DNA from: Nitrospiraceae bacterium UBA6898
Lineage (GTDB): Bacteria > Nitrospirota > Thermodesulfovibrionia > Thermodesulfovibrionales > UBA6898
Direction: 5' to 3'
DNA length: 20,039 nucleotides
NCBI GenBank assembly: GCA_002448975.1
Contig: DKBO01000034.1
Span: forward strand, 3,851-23,889
Both the position numbers and the translations under genes were made by a program. A model generated the notes under the pieces. It saw only the letters and a program-made list of their open reading frames with translations, had not been told where the DNA came from and ran no database searches. Below are positions 14,443 through 20,039 of this stretch, piece by piece (position 1 is the first letter of the stretch; every line of letters begins with the position of its first letter).

Positions 14443-16572
14443 ATGATAACAAGACGTGATTTTCTCAAGTATTCAGCAATTACCGGCGCAGCAGCGGCCC
14501 TGCCGCTGAAGTTCGGCGTCGGCAAGGCCGAGGCCTACAACATAAGCCCGGCCATCGCAAAGTTCACTGACCCGATGAGAATCTTCGGTGTGAACATCCC
14601 ACTGGCAACACCGGTAGGCGGCAAGTACAGCGGCGTCGATTATTATGAGGTTACCGGCGGCGTATTCAGGGACAACCTCGGTACGAACATGGCAGCTGCC
14701 TTCCCGGGATACACGGGCACCCGCTTCTACGGCTATGCGGATACTGCAACGCCAAACCACGTGCACCTCGGCGGCGCCATCGCGGTAGCAAAAGGGACCC
14801 CGGTGAGGCTCCAGTTCACGAACCAATTGCCGGCTACCCACATCCTCCCCTTTGACGCGACCATCCCGCAGGGGCAGCCAGCGGTCAACCAGGATCACAT
14901 GGCAGTCCACCTCCATGGCGGTCTCGTGCCCTGGACGAGTGACGGAGGCCCCTTCCACTGGTTCAAGCCCGGACCTCCGGCAACCCGGGTAACCGGTCCT
15001 TCCATTGTTAAGTGGTTACCTGACAACACCGGCCTCAACCTCACTGACGACACCTATTACCCGAACAACCAGAGCGCTCGGCTCATGTGGTACCATGATC
15101 ACGCCGTCGGCATCACCAGGACCAATGCCTACGCTGGCCTTGCCACAGCATACATCATTGCCGAGGCAGGAGAACCCGGTCCGGCAGTGCAGTACCTCGT
15201 GGTACAGGACAAGGTCTTCTTTGACGGCGTTGATGCAGTGTACGCTGGACTGACCGGTGCAATTGCCGGCGACCTCTGGTATCCGTACATCTACGACCCG
15301 AAGATCTGGAAGCTCCAGGGTTCCAAGAAGAAGACCCCTGTTCCCTCTGCGGTAGCCGAGATGTTCGGCGACAACATGCTGGTCAATGGCACCCCCTTCC
15401 CGAGCTACACGATCAATGACACAGGCGGCTCTCGCTTCCGCCTCCTGAATGCCTGTAACGCCAGGTTCCTTGATATGAAGTTCGTTCTTGCTGATGCGAC
15501 GGGAGCAGAACCCCTCGGCGGTTACCTGACGCCGACGATGGCCGATGTTGACGTATGGGTATACGGCACAGAGGGCGGATACCTTAGCGCACCTGTCAAG
15601 GTTATCGCCAACGGTCTGCCCAATGCTCCTTTCACCGCGCTCAACCCGCCGATGCTCATCGGCCCGGCCGAGCGGTTCGACTTCGTCGTCGACTTTTCAA
15701 GGGTCGTGGGCCAGAAGGTTCTCATGTACAGCGATGCCCAGGCACCGTACCCGGTCGGCAACCCGATCTTCGACTTCTTCCCGGGCAATGCCCTGAACCC
15801 TGCGATCGTCACACCGGGATTCGGCCCCAACACGAGGACGCTCATGCAGTTCGTGGTGAGTTCGGCAGCTGCTTTCGTTCCTCCTGCAACGCTCCCTGCA
15901 CCGGCGTTCCTCCCGACCGCACCTGACGCTCTCAACGGCGGGCTCACGCTCAACCCCGCTCCCGCAGCCGGCGCAATCTACAATGTAGGCGGGGTGAACT
16001 ACACCTTTGCCAAGGTCTGGAATCTCACGCTGAATGAGTCCTTCGACGCCTTCGGCCGACTCATTCAGCTCGTAGGCACAACCACGCCTCTCGCACGGAA
16101 CCTCGGCTTCGGCAGGGCCTACATCGCCGATGCCCCGACCGAGATCATCGGCTACAACACCGTGGAGATCTGGAACATTTACAACCTGACTGCTGACACA
16201 CACCCCATGCACGTCCACCTCTTCAATGCCATGATTTTGAGCAGGCGGCTCTTCAAGGTCCAGAACTTCAACGGGATACCGTCATACTTGGCCCCGGGTT
16301 TAGGACCGACGCCGAACGAGACAGGCTGGAAAGAGACCTTCAAGATGATGCCGGGCGAAGAGACCAAGATCGCTATCCTGGTCGAGGACCCGGTCCCGGG
16401 AAGAGCTGTGCCCGTCACAGATGCTGCCGGTGTTGTCGTCGGCACAGGAACCGTCCCGAGGAGCCCGCGGCTGCTGGCATCATACGCAGTCACCGGCGAC
16501 GAGTATGTGTGGCACTGCCACATCCTCGAGCACGAAGAGCACGACATGATGAGGCCGCTGGTCGCCGTCTAG
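14443..16572 (+). CDS. Tat-exported multicopper oxidase (CotA/bilirubin-oxidase-like)
   Basis: 709 aa; the start has AAGGAGGG at a good distance. The N-terminus has a twin-arginine signal (TRRDFLK, then an Ala-rich helix, cleavage after AEA near residue 31), so the folded enzyme with copper is exported. All four copper-ligand motifs are present: H156-L-H158 in HLHGG, Y-H218-D-H220, HPMHVHLF with H587, H590 and H592, and WHCHILEHEEHDMM with H691-C692-H693, H697 and axial M702. Thus T1, T2 and T3 sites should all be loaded, coupling four one-electron oxidations to O2 reduction. It is longer than typical three-domain laccases (500-550 aa), and the HILEHEEHDMM ending resembles CotA/PHS-type enzymes. 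The substrate is unknown; metal, phenol or Cu(I) oxidation is possible. The codon use is G+C-rich compared with the A+T-rich upstream region. Confidence 0.93.
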   Translation: MITRRDFLKYSAITGAAAALPLKFGVGKAEAYNISPAIAKFTDPMRIFGVNIPLATPVGGKYSGVDYYEVTGGVFRDNLGTNMAAAFPGYTGTRFYGYADTATPNHVHLGGAIAVAKGTPVRLQFTNQLPATHILPFDATIPQGQPAVNQDHMAVHLHGGLVPWTSDGGPFHWFKPGPPATRVTGPSIVKWLPDNTGLNLTDDTYYPNNQSARLMWYHDHAVGITRTNAYAGLATAYIIAEAGEPGPAVQYLVVQDKVFFDGVDAVYAGLTGAIAGDLWYPYIYDPKIWKLQGSKKKTPVPSAVAEMFGDNMLVNGTPFPSYTINDTGGSRFRLLNACNARFLDMKFVLADATGAEPLGGYLTPTMADVDVWVYGTEGGYLSAPVKVIANGLPNAPFTALNPPMLIGPAERFDFVVDFSRVVGQKVLMYSDAQAPYPVGNPIFDFFPGNALNPAIVTPGFGPNTRTLMQFVVSSAAAFVPPATLPAPAFLPTAPDALNGGLTLNPAPAAGAIYNVGGVNYTFAKVWNLTLNESFDAFGRLIQLVGTTTPLARNLGFGRAYIADAPTEIIGYNTVEIWNIYNLTADTHPMHVHLFNAMILSRRLFKVQNFNGIPSYLAPGLGPTPNETGWKETFKMMPGEETKIAILVEDPVPGRAVPVTDAAGVVVGTGTVPRSPRLLASYAVTGDEYVWHCHILEHEEHDMMRPLVAV

Positions 16573-16586
16573 TAGAAACCTTTAGC

Positions 16587-16610
16587 GCAGGGCTTCCTAA
16601 GAAGCCCTGC
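16587..16610 (+). terminator. First hairpin behind the oxidase gene
   Basis: GCAGGGCTTC (16587-16596) and GAAGCCCTGC (16601-16610) form a perfect 10-bp stem with a CTAA loop, 14 bases after the stop codon. The following bases (TGTCTCTC) are only moderately T-rich. Confidence 0.7.
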
Positions 16611-16626
16611 TGTCTCTCAACTTCTC

Positions 16627-16660
16627 AAAAAGGGCCCCGCATTGTGCGGGGCTCTTTTTT
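16627..16660. terminator. Strong intrinsic terminator behind the oxidase gene
   Basis: AAAAAGGGCCCCGC (16627-16640) pairs with GCGGGGCTCTTTTT (16646-16659) over 14 bp with one G-U pair and a 5-base loop, ending in six T. With the A-run on the other side it can act in both directions. Together with the first hairpin it separates the oxidase transcript from the Cus genes. Confidence 0.88.
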
Positions 16661-16775
16661 GAGCAGGGCAGCCACATTCCCTTGGGTACCCCCATCTGAA
16701 CAGGTGAGGGTTTTCTGAAAGTCCTTTTGCAGCTATGGTAGAATTACTGGGCGATCATAAGAAAGCCCTTATATG

Positions 16776-16850
16776 ACTTCATTCCCGCGAAAGCGGGAAT
16801 CCCGTAATTGCAGGGACTTATGGATTGCCCGATCACGCCGGGCAATGACA
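16776..16850. repeat. REP-like palindromic repeat
   Basis: Two hairpins stand side by side: ATTCCCGC-GAAA-GCGGGAAT (16781-16800, perfect 8 bp with a GNRA loop) and ATTGCCCG-ATCACGC-CGGGCAAT (16824-16846, perfect 8 bp), the second followed by GACA. The sequence around ATTCCCGCGAAAGCGGGAAT resembles short intergenic palindromic repeats that are dispersed in many bacterial genomes. Whether more copies exist in this genome cannot be seen here. Confidence 0.6.
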
Positions 16851-16892
16851 ACACGGCAGCTTTACGAGCACGTTTGTGCGTATATTTTTGTG

Positions 16893-16902
16893 ATGCATGC
16901 AT
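16893..16902. promoter_or_regulatory. Short palindrome upstream of cusB
   Basis: ATGCATGCAT is a perfect 10-bp palindrome about 60 bases before the cusB start codon. It could be an operator but is short and low in complexity. Confidence 0.2.
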
Positions 16903-16964
16903 GACATTTATTCTGATCATGTTACGGATATGCTGAAGATCAACAAGAGAAGGAGAAGGCATCA

Positions 16965-18629
16965 GTGAAGAAAGGCCTGGCCTTGGTGCTTGTCGCACTG
17001 CTTGTCATACTTTCGTTCATAGCCGGCAGCTGGTTCGGCAGGCCGGGCAGTACTACGTCCGAACGGAAGGTCCTCTATTACGTGGACCCCATGAACCCCG
17101 GCTTCCGGTCGGACCAGCCGGGCATCGCGCCCTGCGGCATGGCGCTGGAGCCGGTCTACGCCGACGGAAGTCAGAGACCCCAGGGGCCGGCATCTCCCGT
17201 CGATGCCGGAGCTGTGAGAATGACCCCGGAGCGGCAGCAGGAGATCGGCGTCCGTGTGGCCCCGGTCGAAAAGAAGGCCGTGACCCACACGCTCAGGCTC
17301 GTGGGAAGGATCGCCCCGGATGAGAACCTCACCTATAGGGTGACCGCCTCGTCGGAGATGTGGATCAGGAAGGTCTATCCGCCCACCACCGGCAGCGTTG
17401 TCAGGAAGGATGAGCCGCTCCTCGCCTTCTACACCACGAATTTTCTGACTGCGGCGCAATCATATCAGTTTGCGCTCGACACCCTGGACCGGGCGGAAAA
17501 GACCAATGTGGAGGGGTCTGCACAGATGGCGGTGATCAACGTTCAGATACGCCAGGCCGTAGAGGCGCTCCAGAACCTCGGGGTGTCGGACATCCAGATC
17601 GAACACATGGCGAAGACCCGCAAGGTCGACTCCTATGTCGATGTCCGTTCGCCTGCCAAGGGGTTCATCATCACGCGGAACGCAACTTTGAACCAGTGGA
17701 TAGCCCCGGGCACGGAACTTTACGTAATCGCCGACCTGAGCCGCGTCTGGGTCCTTGCAGAGATATTCGAGAACGAGGGACAGTTCGTCAGGCCCGGCAT
17801 GCGGGTGAAAGTCACCCACCCCCAGATGAACAGAACCTTTGATGCCAGGGTGAGCGACATCCTCCCCCAGTTCGATCCCCAGACGCGTACCATGAAGGTG
17901 CGCCTCGATGCAGCCAACCCCGGCTACGTGCTCAGGCCTGACATGTTCGTTGATGTGGAGATACCCTTGCAGCTTCCGACGGCGATAACCGTACCTGCTG
18001 ATGCTCTGATAGATTCGGGCCTCAAGAAGGTTGTCTACGTTGTCAAGGGAGAGGGATACTTTGAGCCGCGCCGGGTAGAGACCGGCTGGCGGTTCAGCAG
18101 GCGTGTGGAGATCACCGGCGGTCTCATGCCGGGCGAGAAGATCGTTGTCTCGGGCACCTTCCTCATCGACTCCGAGAGCCGCATGCGGGTGACGGCGCAG
18201 GGTATCAGGAGCGAGGGCATGCAAGACCCTGTCTGCCGTATGTTCGTAGATGAGGTGAAGGCCGACACCTTGGGAATGAAGACCGACTACAACGGCCGAA
18301 CCTACTTCTTCTGCTCCGAGAAGTGCATGAAGGAGTTCGGGAAGGACCCGAAAAAGTACGCCGGCAAGAAGGCGCCTGATACGGCTGAGGCAGGCAGGCA
18401 TGATATGCACGGTTCGAAAGAGTCCGGGATGAGCGAATCCATGGAAAGCAGCGGTCATAAAAGCGATCACAGCAAACAGGGCATGGAGATGAAGGGCAGT
18501 GATCAGGGCATGTCCCTGAAGACCATGCCCGTCACGCCTTCTCAGGACCTGAAAAAATCTTGGATGGAGATGGAAGAGGATGGACAGCATCCCGCACCTT
18601 CCCCGCAGCAGGCGCCTGTCAAGGAATGA
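16965..18629 (+). CDS. cusB: CusB-type heavy-metal efflux membrane fusion protein with YHS domain
   Basis: 554 aa from GTG 16965, with AAGGAG about 10 bases upstream. Layout: signal/anchor helix at 4-24; a heavy-metal-binding module at about 38-65 with YVDPMNPGF and APCGMALEPVY (C57, M59); a HlyD-like membrane fusion core at about 75-415 with RSPAKGFI-type lipoyl and beta-barrel segments (WVLAEIFENEG, QTRTMKVRLDAANP, VPADALID); a YHS metal-binding domain at about 419-470 with DPVCRM (C424, M426) and YFFCSEKC (C450, C454); and a Met/His-rich hydrophilic tail to the C-terminus (HDMHGSKESGMSESMESSGH). The family links an inner-membrane RND pump to an outer-membrane channel and passes Cu(I)/Ag(I) to the pump. 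The stop overlaps the cusA start (ATGA). The YHS domain and tail are additions to the E. coli CusB plan. Confidence 0.93.
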   Translation: MKKGLALVLVALLVILSFIAGSWFGRPGSTTSERKVLYYVDPMNPGFRSDQPGIAPCGMALEPVYADGSQRPQGPASPVDAGAVRMTPERQQEIGVRVAPVEKKAVTHTLRLVGRIAPDENLTYRVTASSEMWIRKVYPPTTGSVVRKDEPLLAFYTTNFLTAAQSYQFALDTLDRAEKTNVEGSAQMAVINVQIRQAVEALQNLGVSDIQIEHMAKTRKVDSYVDVRSPAKGFIITRNATLNQWIAPGTELYVIADLSRVWVLAEIFENEGQFVRPGMRVKVTHPQMNRTFDARVSDILPQFDPQTRTMKVRLDAANPGYVLRPDMFVDVEIPLQLPTAITVPADALIDSGLKKVVYVVKGEGYFEPRRVETGWRFSRRVEITGGLMPGEKIVVSGTFLIDSESRMRVTAQGIRSEGMQDPVCRMFVDEVKADTLGMKTDYNGRTYFFCSEKCMKEFGKDPKKYAGKKAPDTAEAGRHDMHGSKESGMSESMESSGHKSDHSKQGMEMKGSDQGMSLKTMPVTPSQDLKKSWMEMEEDGQHPAPSPQQAPVKE

Positions 18630-20039
18630 TTAACCGCATCATCGACTTCTCGGTACGGAACAAACCAGTCGTCTTTTTGCTCGTCGCTGTTGCCTGCATC
18701 TGGGGATGGTGGTCCATGAAGCACGTCTCCCTCGATGCGATCCCCGATCTGAGCGAGACCCAGGTCATCGTCTATTCGCGCTGGGACCGCAGCCCTGACA
18801 TCATCGAGGACCAGGTGACCTATCCGATCGTGACCGCCATGCTCGGTGCGCCCAAGGTAAAGGCAGTGCGCGGATTTTCGGACTTCGGGTATTCCTTTGT
18901 CTACGTCATCTTCGAGGACAACACCGATATCTACTGGGCGCGGTCGCGGACCCTTGAGTACCTCTCCGGTGTACTCCCCCGGCTTCCTCAGGGCGTCCAG
19001 ACCGAGATAGGGCCTGATGCCACCGGCCTTGGCTGGATCTTTCAATATGCCCTCGTGGACACGACGGGCAAACACAGCCTTGCTGATCTCCGTTCCTACC
19101 AGGACTGGTACCTCAGGTATTATCTGAAGTCAGTGCCGGGCGTTGCCGAGGTCGCCTCACTCGGCGGCTTCGTCAAGCAGTACCAGGTGAATGTGGACCC
19201 GAACAGACTGCAGGCCTACGGCATCCCCATCAACCGTGTTGTCGAGGCGGTCCAGAGCGGCAATGTCGAGGTAGGCGGCCGCCTGATAGAGTTTGGCGGC
19301 ACCGAGTACATGGTCCGCGGCAGGGGCTACGCACGATCGCTCACGGACTTCGAGAACATAGTTCTCACGGCGAGCGAGACCGGCACGCCGATCTGCATAA
19401 AGGACATCGGCGAGGTCACCTACGGCCCCGATTACCGGCGCGGCGTTGCCGACCTCGACGGTGAAGGTGAGGTCGTATCCGGCATCGTTGTCATGCGTCA
19501 CGGACAGAACGCCCTGGATGTCATCGACCGCGTAAAGGCAAAGATACGGGAGGTTGAGCCGGGCCTGCCTGAGGGCGTGAAGATCCTGTCCGTCTACGAC
19601 CGGTCTGATCTCATCCGCAGGGCCATCGACACGCTGAGAGGGACGCTCATTGAGGTGATCATCACCGTCTCCCTGGTGATCTTTCTCTTCCTCTGGCATG
19701 TACCGAGCTCGATGATACCGATCATAACAATCCCGATCGCGGTGCTCATCTCCTTTGTGCCCTTCAGGGCCATGGGCGTCACGGCCAACATCATGTCCCT
19801 CGGAGGCATCGCCATTGCCGTGGGCGCATTGGTCGATGCGGCAATCGTTGTGGTCGAGCAGACGCACAAGCGCCTTGAGGAATGGAAGCAGGCGGGTGAG
19901 CAGGGCGACTACCGGGAGGTCATTGTCGACGCGATCAAACAGGTGGCGGGTCCGAGCTTCTTCGCCCTCCTCGTCATCGGCGTCTCCTTCCTCCCCGTGC
20001 TCACCCTCGAGGCGGAGGAAGGGCGGCTCTTCAAGCCGC
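18626..20039 (+). CDS. cusA: CusA-type heavy-metal RND efflux pump, N-terminal part (partial)
   Basis: 471 codons are present; the gene runs past the window end (full-length relatives have about 1040 residues). It begins MINRIIDFSVRNKPVVFLL (first transmembrane helix), followed by WWSMKHVSLDAIPDLSETQV, the typical HME-RND start, and a periplasmic porter region with GWIFQYALVD and GVAEVASLGGFVKQYQV. Transmembrane helix 4 carries GGIAIAVGALVDAAIVVVEQ with D404 at the place of the proton-relay Asp of CusA (D405 in E. coli); the residue after VVVE is Gln where many relatives have Asn. The pump exports Cu(I)/Ag(I) or divalent metals from periplasm and cytoplasm using the proton gradient. The ATG overlaps the cusB stop, so the two are translationally coupled. 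No outer-membrane factor gene is seen in the window. Confidence 0.95.
   Translation, partial: MINRIIDFSVRNKPVVFLLVAVACIWGWWSMKHVSLDAIPDLSETQVIVYSRWDRSPDIIEDQVTYPIVTAMLGAPKVKAVRGFSDFGYSFVYVIFEDNTDIYWARSRTLEYLSGVLPRLPQGVQTEIGPDATGLGWIFQYALVDTTGKHSLADLRSYQDWYLRYYLKSVPGVAEVASLGGFVKQYQVNVDPNRLQAYGIPINRVVEAVQSGNVEVGGRLIEFGGTEYMVRGRGYARSLTDFENIVLTASETGTPICIKDIGEVTYGPDYRRGVADLDGEGEVVSGIVVMRHGQNALDVIDRVKAKIREVEPGLPEGVKILSVYDRSDLIRRAIDTLRGTLIEVIITVSLVIFLFLWHVPSSMIPIITIPIAVLISFVPFRAMGVTANIMSLGGIAIAVGALVDAAIVVVEQTHKRLEEWKQAGEQGDYREVIVDAIKQVAGPSFFALLVIGVSFLPVLTLEAEEGRLFKP

Noticed and set aside
14473..16547. Long antisense frames inside the multicopper oxidase, cusB and cusA genes
   Set aside because: Shadow frames caused by high G+C third positions of the sense genes; no domains are recognisable.
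1..20039. CRISPR array, tRNA or rRNA genes
   Set aside because: No regularly spaced repeats and no tRNA or rRNA-like sequence was recognised on either strand.

Overview
The window is a bacterial chromosome segment with mixed anaerobic and metal-handling content. The genes use ordinary sigma70-like promoters and AGGAGG-type ribosome sites. A corrinoid-activator-like iron-sulfur ASKHA protein, an HU protein, c-di-GMP proteins and NosL and Cus copper genes together would fit a Gram-negative anaerobe or facultative anaerobe such as a Nitrospirota or Desulfobacterota lineage. That placement is inference: no rRNA or other phylogenetic marker is present.

Left part (1-6.2 kb): the 3' end of panC, a convergent 2Fe-2S/ASKHA protein gene, a divergent nitroreductase gene, a membrane diguanylate cyclase with its own promoter, and a tight minus-strand operon reading SemiSWEET transporter, endonuclease V, short-chain dehydrogenase.

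Middle (6.2-9.1 kb): an HU gene with a clear promoter and a 22-bp perfect hairpin behind it, about 650 bp without a convincing gene, a tandem PilZ-like protein gene, and a small exported protein built of two copies of a Cys-containing 41-residue unit.

9.1-11.7 kb: a minus-strand operon reading TlpA/ResA-type thioredoxin, NosL-like copper protein, a small one-helix protein of unknown function, and an FtsX/MacB-type permease. No ATPase gene is next to it. 11.7-13.1 kb is mostly gene-free and holds a broken IS256-family transposase.

Right part (13.1-20.0 kb): an AraC-type regulator with an atypical receiver domain, an A+T-rich intergenic stretch full of inverted and direct repeats, a Tat-exported multicopper oxidase with all copper ligands, a double terminator, a REP-like palindromic repeat, and a CusB/CusA heavy-metal efflux pair whose CusB carries extra metal-binding modules at both ends; cusA runs off the window. 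The NosL operon, the oxidase and the Cus pump share a periplasmic copper theme. The regulator sits between the two groups and is a natural, unproven candidate to control one or both.
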